64,000 bases of DNA, from contig JAKALM010000004.1 in the NCBI GenBank assembly GCA_021824145.1, forward strand, positions 62,001-126,000, in the 5' to 3' direction. Within the stretch, counting starts at the first letter, position 1. Every line of letters starts with the position of its first letter. The notes under the pieces were generated by a model, which was given only the letters and a program-made list of their open reading frames with translations, had not been told where the DNA came from and searched no databases. The DNA comes from Bacteroidota bacterium. GTDB taxonomy: Bacteria; Bacteroidota; Ignavibacteria; Ignavibacteriales; Ignavibacteriaceae. A program made the translations under genes and the position numbers. Below are positions 8,102 to 17,068 of the stretch, one piece after another.

Positions 8102-9367
8102 ATGAACGTAGAATCTGCATTAAATAAATTATACTCGCTTCATAACTTTGGGATTAAATTAGGATTAGAAAATATTTCTAATTTTCTTGAACTGATTGGA
8201 AATCCTCAAAAACAATTAAAAACATTTCATATAGCTGGCTCAAACGGAAAGGGAAGCACTTCCTCTTTTATTGCAAGTATTTTGATGGAATTTGGCTTCA
8301 AAGTTGGCTTATATACATCACCTCATTTTGTAAAATTTAATGAAAGAATTGTAATTGATGGCAAACAGATACCAGATGAATATATAGCCAATTTTATTAA
8401 AGATTATTCCGATTATATTGATGAAAAAAAACTTACCTTTTTTGAAGTAACAACTGCAATAGCGTTTAAATATTTTTTCGAACAAAAAGTAGATTTCGCA
8501 GTGATAGAAACAGGGCTTGGAGGAAGACTTGATGCTACAAACGTATTATCTCCATTAGCTGTAGTAATTACTTCAATTAGTCTTGAACATACTAATATAC
8601 TTGGTAATACAATTACAGATATTGCCGGAGAGAAAGCTGCGATAATAAAAAAACATTCGAAAGTATTTACAGGCAAATTACCATCTGATGCAGAAAAAGT
8701 TGTTGAGAAAAAATGTAATGAAACAAACAGCAACTTGTATAAAATTGAAGATTATATAAATGTAAAGAATGAATTAGTTGAACTTTATACAGAAGAAGTT
8801 GAAATTGACAATTGGGATATTCCGCTGAAAGGTGAATATCAAAAATTTAATGCAGCTTTAGCAGGACTTGTAGTATCAAAAACTTTATTGAAGAATGATT
8901 TTAGACCGATATTAAAAGGTATTCATAATGTAATTAAAAACACAGGAATACAAGGAAGATTTGAATATTATTCGATGAGTCCTGATATAATTTTTGATTC
9001 TGCACATAATCCAGAGGGAATAGAGAACTTCCTTATTGAATTTCAAAAAGATCAAACCAAATATCAGAAAAAAATTTTGCTTTTTGGTGTAATGAAAGAT
9101 AAATCTATCAAAGAAATGCTGATTAAGCTTAGGGACCATTTTGATGAAATTCATATCACCGAAATTAATTATGAAAGATCGTGCAAAATTGCTGAACTTC
9201 AGAAAATTGCTGATGAAATAAAATTAAAAGTTTTTCCGGAACAAGACTCAATAAAATTATTTAACAGCTTTAAAAAAGAAAACCGTGAAAATTGTTTAGT
9301 AGTTTTAGGAAGCATGTATTTATTAGGCGAAATAAAATCATCAATTATAAAAAATAAAATTGCTTGA
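8102..9367 (+). CDS. folC: Dihydrofolate synthase / folylpolyglutamate synthase
   Basis: An ATP-dependent ligase that adds glutamate to dihydropteroate and/or folates. The family signature near the N-terminus is present: 'HNFGIKLGLENI', then the P-loop 'AGSNGKGST' (residues ~45-53), 'TSPHFVKFNERI', 'FFEVTTAIAF', 'ETGLGGRLDATN' and the C-terminal 'FDSAHNPEGI'. Length 421 residues is typical. It starts 4 bp after pyrD and is probably in the same operon. folP lies 40 kb away at 49.7 kb. The dual or single activity cannot be told from sequence. Confidence 0.94.
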   Translation: MNVESALNKLYSLHNFGIKLGLENISNFLELIGNPQKQLKTFHIAGSNGKGSTSSFIASILMEFGFKVGLYTSPHFVKFNERIVIDGKQIPDEYIANFIKDYSDYIDEKKLTFFEVTTAIAFKYFFEQKVDFAVIETGLGGRLDATNVLSPLAVVITSISLEHTNILGNTITDIAGEKAAIIKKHSKVFTGKLPSDAEKVVEKKCNETNSNLYKIEDYINVKNELVELYTEEVEIDNWDIPLKGEYQKFNAALAGLVVSKTLLKNDFRPILKGIHNVIKNTGIQGRFEYYSMSPDIIFDSAHNPEGIENFLIEFQKDQTKYQKKILLFGVMKDKSIKEMLIKLRDHFDEIHITEINYERSCKIAELQKIADEIKLKVFPEQDSIKLFNSFKKENRENCLVVLGSMYLLGEIKSSIIKNKIA

Positions 9368-9540
9368 CATTTTTTTTAAATAACACTATGTTTCAATTAA
9401 ACCTCTTGTTCCTTTCAATGGTAATTAAACAATAGTTAAATTTAATTTAATGGCCGCGTAATCAAATCCGGTAAATCTTTGAAAAGAATATTTTTATTTA
9501 TAATCAAATTCAATTAACTAAATAAATTGGGACGAATAAT

Positions 9541-10794
9541 ATGCCAATGGACATCTCTGAGCTTAAATCGAAAAAGATTGTAGAGCTCAATGCAATAGCT
9601 AAGGAATTAGGAATTTCCGGCTACAGTGATCTGCGAAAGCAAGAACTAATTTTCAAAATTCTCGAAGCTCAAACTGCAAAGGACGGTTTAACTTTTTCAA
9701 AAGGTGTTTTGGAAGTTTTGCCTGACGGTTATGGTTTTCTTCGATCATCAGATTATAACTATCTTCCTTCACCGGATGATATTTATGTTTCTCCTTCACA
9801 AATAAAAAAGTTTAGTCTTCGTACAGGCGATTTTGTAAGTGGACAAGTAAGACCGCCAAAAGAAGGCGAGAGATTTTTTGCCCTTTTAAGAGTTGAAGCA
9901 GTTAACGGTCTTGAACCTGAAGGGATAAGAGAAAGAACTTTATTTGATAACCTTGTTCCTGTTTACCCTACAAGAAGAATTAATCTTGAATCTGCACCAG
10001 GTGAATATTCAATGAGGATAGTGGACCTTCTTTCACCAATTGGAAAAGGTCAAAGAGGTTTAATTGTATCTCCACCTAAAAGCGGTAAAACAATTCTTCT
10101 CCAAAAGATTGCAAACTCAATTACAAGAAATCATCCCGAAATTAAATTGATTATTCTTTTAATTGATGAACGACCTGAAGAAGTAACTGATATGGAAAGA
10201 TCAGTTAAGGGTGAAGTTATCAGTTCAACTTTTGATGAACCCGCAGAGCGTCATGTTCAAGTTGCTGATATGGTAATTGAAAAAGCAAAAAGATTAGTTG
10301 AAGCAAAAGAAGATGTTGTTATTCTTCTTGATAGTATAACTAGGCTTGCACGGGCTCATAATATTGTTGTTCCACACAGTGGAAGAATTCTTTCTGGTGG
10401 TGTTGATGCTAATGCATTACACAAACCCAAAAGATTTTTCGGAGCAGCCAGAAATACTGAAGATGGCGGCAGTTTAACTATTATAGCTACTGCTTTAATT
10501 GATACTGGAAGTAGAATGGATGATGTTATCTTTGAAGAATTCAAAGGTACAGGTAATATGGAATTGGTTCTAAATCGTGACCTAAGTGATAGAAGAATCT
10601 TCCCAGCAATTGATGTTAACCGTTCTGGCACTAGGAGAGAAGATTTGCTTATGAAAGAGGACGAACTTGCGAAAGTTTGGATATTAAGAAAAATTCTTAG
10701 TGATTTTAATCCTGTAGAAGCAATGGATTTCTTGTTAGATAAAATTCGTGGTACTAAAAACAATAAAGAATTTTTGAATAGCATGAATAGTTAA
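9541..10794 (+). CDS. rho: Transcription termination factor Rho
   Basis: A hexameric RNA helicase that terminates transcription. Domains in order: N-terminal Rho_N helical domain (~1-45), cold-shock-like RNA-binding domain (~54-122, '[14 protein letters not shown]'), and the RecA-type ATPase with Walker A SPPKSGKT (177-184), Walker B 'VVILLDS' (~259-265), Q-loop region '[22 protein letters not shown]' in part (285 on) and the R-loop region. Length 417 residues has no large N-terminal insertion. It has its own 173-bp upstream gap; a TTGACA box at 9364-9369 with TATGTT 17 bases later is a weak promoter candidate. Clear hairpin terminators in the window are few, consistent with Rho sharing the work. 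Confidence 0.97.
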   Translation: MPMDISELKSKKIVELNAIAKELGISGYSDLRKQELIFKILEAQTAKDGLTFSKGVLEVLPDGYGFLRSSDYNYLPSPDDIYVSPSQIKKFSLRTGDFVSGQVRPPKEGERFFALLRVEAVNGLEPEGIRERTLFDNLVPVYPTRRINLESAPGEYSMRIVDLLSPIGKGQRGLIVSPPKSGKTILLQKIANSITRNHPEIKLIILLIDERPEEVTDMERSVKGEVISSTFDEPAERHVQVADMVIEKAKRLVEAKEDVVILLDSITRLARAHNIVVPHSGRILSGGVDANALHKPKRFFGAARNTEDGGSLTIIATALIDTGSRMDDVIFEEFKGTGNMELVLNRDLSDRRIFPAIDVNRSGTRREDLLMKEDELAKVWILRKILSDFNPVEAMDFLLDKIRGTKNNKEFLNSMNS

Positions 10795-10995
10795 TCAGTA
10801 CTGCATGTGAATTTTTACACCAAGGTTAGTTGATCATTAAATGTTTTTATTTTGAATCTAATTTAAGGTACAAAGGGAAGATTACGCGCTAGTTAGTTTT
10901 AAGTTTCTAATTATTAATTTTCTATTTTTTAAGGAAATTATTGATTGAGCTAAATTTGACTGCAATTAAAAATATCATATATATTTATAGTCATA

Positions 10996-12294
10996 ATGCA
11001 TTTTTATATTTCTGATATGACAAAAAAAACTTATCTATACGTAATTTTGATTTTCACTTTTTTAGATCTAGGAAAAACATTCAGTCAAAATCATCAAGCC
11101 TTTGCTTATTATGAAACTCATTTTAACTGTGCTGATTCATCGATTGATTATTTCTATCTATATAGAATACCCTACAATCGATTTGTATTTACTAGGGATA
11201 GGAATAAATACTCAGCAAATTTCAGAATATCAATTGAAATAACCGATACTTTAGCAAATCATATAACTAGGCAAATTGAAGATAAAGAAATTTTATCAGA
11301 AAATTATGATGAAACAAATTCATCTAATAATTATTTTCAAGGCGAAGTAAAATTTAATCTAACTGCTGGTAAATATATTTTACATCCTATAATTACAGAT
11401 ATAAATTCTAATAGAGATATAAAATTACCTACTGTTAGAGCTGATTTAAGCAAAATTAATCAACAATCCTTTTATGATCCATACATTGTAAACCACGATT
11501 TGATTAAATGCGGAGATAAATCATTTTATCAAATCACTAATTTTAATAACAGCATTCCGTTTAGTGAAAATCAATTTAATTTGATCATCCCAACTAGAGA
11601 TACGTCTCTAAATCAAATATATGTGAAGCTATTAAATAATAAAGACACCGTTTTCAGCGGAGCAGTGAATGAATCATTTACAAGTGCTATTTCACCAAAG
11701 GAATGTGAAGATAAAATATTTTTAGGTTCATCAAATAAGATTCTATCAACTAAAAATTTTATATTAAAAAATTTCAGCCATAAACTAATTGAGGGAAATC
11801 TCAGAATTTATATTTCAAAAAATAAAAACTTGAATGAAATAGCGCCTTTTATAAAAGATGTAATATGGTTTAATAAACCTATTACGTTAAGAGAAAGCAA
11901 GGAGGCAATAAAATTATTAAAGTATATAGATAAAGAATCAGTAGTAGATTCTTTACTAAAATTTAAGACGAAAGATTATCCAAAAGTCTTATTAAATTAT
12001 TGGAAAAAATATGATCCTGATACTTCAAGTGAATTTAACCCATTAATGAATGAGTACTATCTACGGTGTGATTATGCATTAAAGAATTTTTCTACGTTAT
12101 CTGGAAAGAACGGCGCTGAAACAGATCGAGGGGAAATTTATATTAGATTTGGAATGCCAAAAAATATTGAAAGGGCATCAAACAAATACGGTAAGGTTGT
12201 TGAAAAATGGATTTATGATAATCCATATAGAGTTTTTGAATTTATTGATCAAAATGGTACCGGAGATTATAAACTGAGAAAACAAAATGAATAA
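10996..12294 (+). CDS. Exported GWxTD-domain protein (variant motif)
   Basis: Two starts are possible: ATG 10996, or ATG 11017, which begins a better signal peptide (MTKKTYLYVILIFTF... ending FSQ). Neither has a clear ribosome-binding site. The mature protein has ~270 residues of beta-rich sequence and then a C-terminal domain of ~150 residues ('YYLRCDYALKNF', 'TDRGEIYIRFGMP', 'KWIYDNPYRVFEF'). This matches the GWxTD domain known from Bacteroidota, Chlorobiota and Acidobacteriota. The name-giving tryptophan is replaced, giving GAETD. The function of the family is not established. The gene overlaps pdxA by 8 bp. Confidence 0.8.
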   Translation: MHFYISDMTKKTYLYVILIFTFLDLGKTFSQNHQAFAYYETHFNCADSSIDYFYLYRIPYNRFVFTRDRNKYSANFRISIEITDTLANHITRQIEDKEILSENYDETNSSNNYFQGEVKFNLTAGKYILHPIITDINSNRDIKLPTVRADLSKINQQSFYDPYIVNHDLIKCGDKSFYQITNFNNSIPFSENQFNLIIPTRDTSLNQIYVKLLNNKDTVFSGAVNESFTSAISPKECEDKIFLGSSNKILSTKNFILKNFSHKLIEGNLRIYISKNKNLNEIAPFIKDVIWFNKPITLRESKEAIKLLKYIDKESVVDSLLKFKTKDYPKVLLNYWKKYDPDTSSEFNPLMNEYYLRCDYALKNFSTLSGKNGAETDRGEIYIRFGMPKNIERASNKYGKVVEKWIYDNPYRVFEFIDQNGTGDYKLRKQNE

Positions 12295-13267
12295 ATTTGT
12301 TTTTACATGTGGAGATATTAATGGGATTGGGCCAGAAATTGTTATAAAAGCATTAAACAAAATAACTCAGAATCCTAAGGATAAGTTTATTTTTATTTGT
12401 CCAGCAAATGTATTTGATAAAAATTCAAAAATTATAAAACCAAAATTTGAATTTAACTATTCGGATTTTAAAGAGGAGAAATTTGATTCAAAAGTAACTG
12501 TATTAGATTATGGCTATTTTAAACAAAAGATTGGTTATCCTACTATAGATTCTGGAAGAGCTGCTTTTCTTTCAATTAAAAAATCTTTTGAATTAACAAG
12601 CAATAAAATTGCAGATGCTGTAATCACTGCTCCAATTTCTAAGTTGGCAATAAATATGTCCGGTGAAAAATTCGCTGGACACACCGAAATGTATGCAAAA
12701 TGGTGTGGTATAAATAATTTTGTTATGACTTTTCTTTCTGAAAAAATGAATGCAGCACTGGCAACCATTCATGAGCCAATTAAAAGAGTCCCAGTTCTTA
12801 TTACGAAGGAATTAATTATTAAAAAAATAGAAATAATTATTTCTGCACTAAAAAATGATTTAAAAATCGCTTTTCCTAAAGTTGCAGTGCTTGGATTAAA
12901 CCCACATGCAGGCGAGAATGGATTAATTGGAGTTGAAGAAAAAGAAATTTTAATACCAATAATAACAAATAAAATATATTCTAAAATTTTAGATGGACCT
13001 TTTTCACCAGATGCATTTTTTGCAAATCATCTTTATAAAAATTATGATCTTGTTTTAGGAATGTACCATGATCAAGTTTTAATACCTTTTAAGCAAATTA
13101 ATTTTGGAGGAGGAGTAAACTTTACTGCAGGCTTACCAATAGTAAGAACCTCGCCGGATCACGGCACGGCATTCGATATTGCCGGAGAAGGAAAAGCTAG
13201 CGAATCAAGTATAATTCAGGCATTTAATTATGCAAAAAAAATAGTATTAAATAGAAAACGCATATGA
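12287..13267 (+). CDS. pdxA: 4-hydroxythreonine-4-phosphate dehydrogenase
   Basis: Catalyses the NAD-dependent oxidation of 4-phosphohydroxy-threonine in DXP-independent-branch-free (PdxA/PdxJ) vitamin B6 synthesis. Family motifs: N-terminal 'CGDINGIGPEI', 'GHTEMYAKWCG' with a metal-binding His, 'GLNPHAGENGLIG' and the C-terminal 'HDQVLIPFKQINFGGGVNFT' region plus 'RTSPDHGTAFDIAG'. Length 326 residues matches the family. The start overlaps the preceding GWxTD gene by 8 bp, and the methyltransferase start overlaps its stop by 4 bp, so the three are translated from one mRNA. pdxJ is not in the window. Confidence 0.95.
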   Translation: MNKFVFTCGDINGIGPEIVIKALNKITQNPKDKFIFICPANVFDKNSKIIKPKFEFNYSDFKEEKFDSKVTVLDYGYFKQKIGYPTIDSGRAAFLSIKKSFELTSNKIADAVITAPISKLAINMSGEKFAGHTEMYAKWCGINNFVMTFLSEKMNAALATIHEPIKRVPVLITKELIIKKIEIIISALKNDLKIAFPKVAVLGLNPHAGENGLIGVEEKEILIPIITNKIYSKILDGPFSPDAFFANHLYKNYDLVLGMYHDQVLIPFKQINFGGGVNFTAGLPIVRTSPDHGTAFDIAGEGKASESSIIQAFNYAKKIVLNRKRI

Positions 13268-13998
13268 AATCAGTGGAGAAATCAAATATTTATGATAAAC
13301 TTCCCCTTATCTACGAATATTTGATGAAAAAAATAGAGTATGATGTATGGGCAAGATATTTAAATTCTATTGTTCAAAATAAAATTAAAAAAGATGTAAA
13401 AGTATTGGAGTTAGCGGCAGGAAACTGCACACTCGCAATGAACTTTACCAAATATTTTCCCAATATTATTGCGACTGATTTATCAAAGAATATGTTAAAA
13501 AGTGTTGTTCAAAATAAAACTCCTAAAGTTTGCTGCGAAATGACTCAATTACCTTTTAAGAATAAATTTGGATTAATTTATAGTACCTTTGACAGCTTAA
13601 ATTATTTAACAAGTAAAAAAAAACTTCTAAATTTGTTCAAAGAAGTCAATGGAGTACTTGACCGCAAAGGTGTTTTTACCTTTGACGTTAGTCTTGAAAA
13701 AAACAGTATAAATCATTCCAAAGTTGCGGAACGAATTGGAAAGTTTAAAAATATTAAATATAAACAGAGCAGCAAGTACAATCCTCAATCTAAAATTCAT
13801 ACTAATACTTTTTTAATCGAACTGCCAAATGGTGAGATATTTAAAGAAATTCATAAACAAAAAATTTTCCCATTTGAAACATACTTTGAAGTAATTTATA
13901 AATCCGGATTTACCATTTTGGAATGCTATAAAGCTTTTACATATTCCCAGGGGAATAAAGATTCAGAACGAGTTCAATTTATTTTAAGGAAAGATTGA
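13264..13998 (+). CDS. Class I SAM-dependent methyltransferase
   Basis: The N-terminus 'YDKLPLIYEYLMKKIEYDVWARYL' is typical of the small-molecule or tRNA-like methyltransferase group in which the fold starts with 'Y..la..yD'. Motif I 'VLELAAGNCTLA' (~46-57) is the S-adenosylmethionine site, 'IIATDLSKNML' is motif II, and 'LIYSTFDSLNYL' is motif IV with the acidic residue. The substrate is unknown. Length 244 residues. It overlaps pdxA by 4 bp and is followed 5 bp later by ftsE, so it belongs to the same operon. Confidence 0.85.
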   Translation: MKSVEKSNIYDKLPLIYEYLMKKIEYDVWARYLNSIVQNKIKKDVKVLELAAGNCTLAMNFTKYFPNIIATDLSKNMLKSVVQNKTPKVCCEMTQLPFKNKFGLIYSTFDSLNYLTSKKKLLNLFKEVNGVLDRKGVFTFDVSLEKNSINHSKVAERIGKFKNIKYKQSSKYNPQSKIHTNTFLIELPNGEIFKEIHKQKIFPFETYFEVIYKSGFTILECYKAFTYSQGNKDSERVQFILRKD

Positions 13999-14003
13999 TA
14001 TAA

Positions 14004-14672
14004 ATGTTAACGATAAATAATGTTGCTTTCAGCTATCCTACTCAGCCTGTATTTGCTGATTTAAATATCACTTTAGAAAATGGAGAATTTAGTTTCCTAA
14101 TAGGGAAGAGCGGTTCAGGGAAAAGCACTCTTCTTCAATTAATTTATATGAATTTGCTGCCTGATACTGGCGAAGTGAATGTTGCAGGTTACAGTTCTAA
14201 AAATATAAAACCAAAAGATCTTCCTTTTTTAAGAAGAAAACTTGGTGTAATCTTCCAAGATTTTAAATTATTTAGAGACCGAAATATATACGAGAATATT
14301 TCATTTGTTTTAGAAGCAACCGGAATTTCAAAAAAAGAAATAAAGAAAAAATTGAATGATGCACTTTCCGAAGTTGGGTTATTTCATAGGCGGTTCAGCA
14401 TGCCAGATGAATTGTCTGGAGGTGAAAAACAAAGAGTTGCAATTGCTAGAGCTATAGTTAATGAACCAATTTTGATTCTTGCTGATGAGCCAACTGGAAA
14501 TCTAGATCCTGAATCTGCAAACGAAATATTAGAAATAATAATGAAAATAAATAACCGTGGCACTGCAGTTCTTTTTGCAACGCACAATTATGAAATTGTT
14601 AAAAGATTTCCCATGAAAATTTATAAATTAGAAGATGGGAAAGCATTAAAAGGTGTAATTAAGCAGAAATAG
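14004..14672 (+). CDS. ftsE: Cell-division ABC-transporter-like ATPase FtsE
   Basis: ATPase partner of the membrane protein FtsX, regulating cell-wall hydrolysis at the septum. All ABC motifs are visible: Walker A 'GKSGSGKST' (~34-42), Q-loop 'VIFQDFKLF', signature 'LSGGEKQRVAIARA', Walker B 'ILILADEPTGNLD' and the H-loop 'FATHNYE'. 'FQDFKLFRDRNIYENI' is typical for FtsE rather than LolD or MacB. Length 222 residues. Unusually, ftsX is not next to it: the next gene is adk on the opposite strand, whose coding end overlaps the 3' end of ftsE by 14 bp. Confidence 0.88.
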   Translation: MLTINNVAFSYPTQPVFADLNITLENGEFSFLIGKSGSGKSTLLQLIYMNLLPDTGEVNVAGYSSKNIKPKDLPFLRRKLGVIFQDFKLFRDRNIYENISFVLEATGISKKEIKKKLNDALSEVGLFHRRFSMPDELSGGEKQRVAIARAIVNEPILILADEPTGNLDPESANEILEIIMKINNRGTAVLFATHNYEIVKRFPMKIYKLEDGKALKGVIKQK

Positions 14673-15333
14673 AATTTTTCTTCTCAACTCTTACTTCAAT
14701 TGCTGAAACTATATTTTTAGTTACTTCATCTACCGGCAAAGAACCATTAATATAAATTACCATATTTTTTTCTTCATAATGATCTAAAACTGGTCTTGTT
14801 GTATTTTTAAATATTTCCAATCTATGTCTAATTACTTTTTCAGAATCGTCTTCGCGCAAATAAAAACTATTTTTCGCACCGCATATTGGACATTCATCTT
14901 TGCCATTAATTTCGTTTAATGAAAAAATGTTTCCACATTTTTTACAAGCTCTTCGATTAGTTAGCCTTTGTACTAATTCTTCTTCATCTGCAGTAATAGT
15001 AAGTAATAAAACATCAGTAATATTTAATTCAAATAATATTTTGTCGAATGCTAAAGCTTGAGCAATAGATCTTGGAAAACCATCTAGAATAAATCCATTT
15101 TTACATTTTGGATTTTGTAATGTATCTTTAATAAGTTCAATCATTATATCATCAGAAACAAGTTCACCTTTATTCAAAATATTTTGTGCTTGAATTCCCA
15201 AAGGAGTTTGATCTTTTACTGCTTGTCTAAGGATATCACCAGTAGAAATATGGGGTATATTAAATTTAGTAGAAAGTATCTTTGCTTGTGTCCCTTTTCC
15301 AACTCCCGGAGAGCCAAATAAAATAATTCGCAT
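14659..15333 (-). CDS. adk: Adenylate kinase with zinc-type lid
   Basis: Interconverts ATP + AMP and 2 ADP. P-loop 'GSPGVGKGT' (residues 7-15), AMP-binding 'STGDILR', 'ILDGFPRS' and the lid region with four cysteines (130, 133, 148, 151; CKKCG ... CPICG) that would hold a zinc ion, as in many Gram-positive and thermophilic enzymes. A C-terminal 'IRHRLEIF' completes the family pattern. Length 224 residues. Its 3' end overlaps that of ftsE tail-to-tail by 14 bp, leaving no room for a terminator between them. Confidence 0.97.
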   Translation of the reverse strand: MRIILFGSPGVGKGTQAKILSTKFNIPHISTGDILRQAVKDQTPLGIQAQNILNKGELVSDDIMIELIKDTLQNPKCKNGFILDGFPRSIAQALAFDKILFELNITDVLLLTITADEEELVQRLTNRRACKKCGNIFSLNEINGKDECPICGAKNSFYLREDDSEKVIRHRLEIFKNTTRPVLDHYEEKNMVIYINGSLPVDEVTKNIVSAIEVRVEKKNSISA

Positions 15334-15426
15334 TTTATTTCCTATCTTTTTTGAGAAAATTATTATTATTAAAAGATTTAATCAAGCATATGAATTTGAT
15401 TAACACTTTTACCGTATCAGTAAATT

Positions 15427-15966
15427 TTATTTACGATGTGCGGTTCCTGAATAATAAACGGAAAAAGCATCCGGTTTAGATGCTGGAGCAATTTCAAATT
15501 TAACATTTAATTTTTGATTATTAATTTTTGAATAAGTAATTCTATATCTAGGACTATTTGAAGAATAATTACTTAAAAATATCAATTCATTATGATCATC
15601 AGAGAAATTTATAAAATAATTTATAACATGACCTTCATTATCAAAAGTAATTGCGTTTACTGCGCTAGTTTCCGGATTTTTATAAATAATGGTCAAGTCT
15701 TCAAAAACAAAATTATTTTTATCTTTAGTTGACTGAAAACTTGTAGAACTTTTTCTAATAATTATTTTCTTTTGCAAATCAAATTCAAATGAAAAACTTC
15801 CAATTCCTTGGCCAGGTTCTCCCGATCCTTCACCCATCCATTCACCTAAAAGGAAATGAAATGGTTTCCAATCATATTCTTTTTTAAAAGATTGAGCTGT
15901 ACTAATTGAATTGAATAATAAGATTAACACTAAAAAAATGAAAATCCGGCTTATAATATTTTCCAC
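15427..15966 (-). CDS. Small exported protein of unknown function
   Basis: The first ~25 residues form a signal peptide (IISRIFIFLVLILLFNSISTAQ). The 155-residue mature part begins 'DWKPFHFLLGEWMGEGSGEPGQG', which resembles the first strand and turn of small ligand-binding beta-barrels of the nitrobindin/DUF1579 kind. Alternating polar and hydrophobic strands continue to the C-terminus ('SVYYSGTAHRK'). I see no catalytic motif. It is probably a periplasmic beta-barrel binding a small hydrophobic molecule, but that is only a fold guess. It lies between adk and tadA on the same strand, with ~100 bp on each side. Confidence 0.65.
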   Translation of the reverse strand: MENIISRIFIFLVLILLFNSISTAQSFKKEYDWKPFHFLLGEWMGEGSGEPGQGIGSFSFEFDLQKKIIIRKSSTSFQSTKDKNNFVFEDLTIIYKNPETSAVNAITFDNEGHVINYFINFSDDHNELIFLSNYSSNSPRYRITYSKINNQKLNVKFEIAPASKPDAFSVYYSGTAHRK

Positions 15967-16079
15967 TTTAAATTTGACTATTAAATAACAATAAATATGA
16001 AATTTATGATTGATAAATTAGTCTAAAATATCGTATAATCACAAAATATTTTAAAGAATTTTACTCCTAGAAAATATTA

Positions 16080-16559
16080 CTAAACATTGTTACTCTTTAA
16101 TGTTCGTATTTTAGAAAAAAAAGTATTGAGTAATTGCATACTTTCAGATTCATATAATCCAGAATATACTTCTATTTTATGATTATACTTTCCCTCTTCA
16201 GCAAGGTTATAAATTGATCCGCAAGCTCCGAATTTCGGATCGAATGCAGCAAAATATATATTTCGAATTCTTGAAGCCAATAATGCACCAGTACACATAA
16301 TGCATGGTTCAAGAGTTACATATATATCGCATTCATTTAAACGCCAACTACCTAAATGATTAGAAGCTGCTGTTATAGCAATCATTTCAGCATGAGCGGT
16401 TGCATCTTTTAATTTTTCAATTTGATTAGAACCACGTCCTATAATTTTATTATTATGTACAACTACTGCACCAACAGGAACTTCATTTTCTGTTAAAGCA
16501 TGCTCAGCTTCTTGTAAAGCTGAATACATAAATTTATATGAATCCTCAGAGAATATCAT
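16080..16559 (-). CDS. tadA: tRNA-specific adenosine deaminase
   Basis: Deaminates A34 to inosine in tRNA-Arg(ACG), allowing it to read CGU, CGC and CGA. The zinc cytidine-deaminase-fold motifs are intact: 'HAEM' with zinc-ligand His56 and proton-shuttle Glu58, and 'PCIMCTGAL' with Cys86 and Cys89. 'EVPVGAVVV' and 'GRGSNQIE' are typical of TadA. Length 159 residues. Its expected substrate, tRNA-Arg(ACG), is encoded in this window at 35816-35889. The start is the ATG at 16559; no strong ribosome-binding site is seen. Confidence 0.94.
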   Translation of the reverse strand: MIFSEDSYKFMYSALQEAEHALTENEVPVGAVVVHNNKIIGRGSNQIEKLKDATAHAEMIAITAASNHLGSWRLNECDIYVTLEPCIMCTGALLASRIRNIYFAAFDPKFGACGSIYNLAEEGKYNHKIEVYSGLYESESMQLLNTFFSKIRTLKSNNV

Positions 16560-16679
16560 TTACGACTATAATTCTAACTTAATTTAAAAATTCACTTATT
16601 AAAATAATTAATTTCTTATTTGGAAGTAACGTAACGGAAAAGTAAAGTTGAGTGATTAAATCTTAAATCACTTACTTAG

Positions 16680-16753
16680 TACGCCCAGAAGGATTCGAAC
16701 CCTCAACCCTCAGATCCGAAGTCTGATGCTCTATCCAGTTGAGCTATGGGCGC
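16680..16753 (-). tRNA. tRNA-Arg (anticodon TCG)
   Basis: The minus strand folds into a full 74-nt cloverleaf. It has a 7-bp acceptor (GCGCCCA with TGGGCGT, one G-T pair), a D-arm GCTC/GAGC, an anticodon arm TCAGA/TCTGA with loop CTTCGGA (anticodon TCG), a 5-base variable loop, a T-arm GAGGG/CCTTC with TTCGAAT, and discriminator A. The 3' CCA is not encoded. Confidence 0.96.
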
Positions 16754-17068
16754 ATAAATACATTTGAATAAAACGTTAGTAAAAATAATAACGTCCATAA
16801 CTAGAATCAATTTAACGAATAAAAGCAATTTCTTAAGAAACTCATTTGCTGAAAACATATTTCATGGAAAATTATTATATTATCAATGAATATAAATAAT
16901 AAAAAAAGGTAATTGGGGATGAATTTTTTTAGGCTGCCACCAATTTAGACATTTGTAGAATATCTAAAACCAATAAAAATTAAAAAATATAAGAAATTTT
17001 ATTTAGTTATGTTGTATAATATCTTATGATTGTTAAATTATTCGCAGTTAAAATTGTATTAGTTTAAA
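16754..17068. other. 315-bp intergenic region before the kinase island
   Basis: AT-rich DNA between tRNA-Arg(TCG) and the first sensor kinase. It must hold the promoter of the kinase operon and of the minus-strand tRNA. I saw no hairpin, repeat or confident promoter box. Confidence 0.5.

Noticed and set aside
9364-9392. TTGACA-N17-TATGTT promoter before rho
   Set aside because: A plausible sigma-70 match but the -10 is weak, it overlaps the folC stop, and this group normally uses a different consensus. Kept only as a remark under rho.
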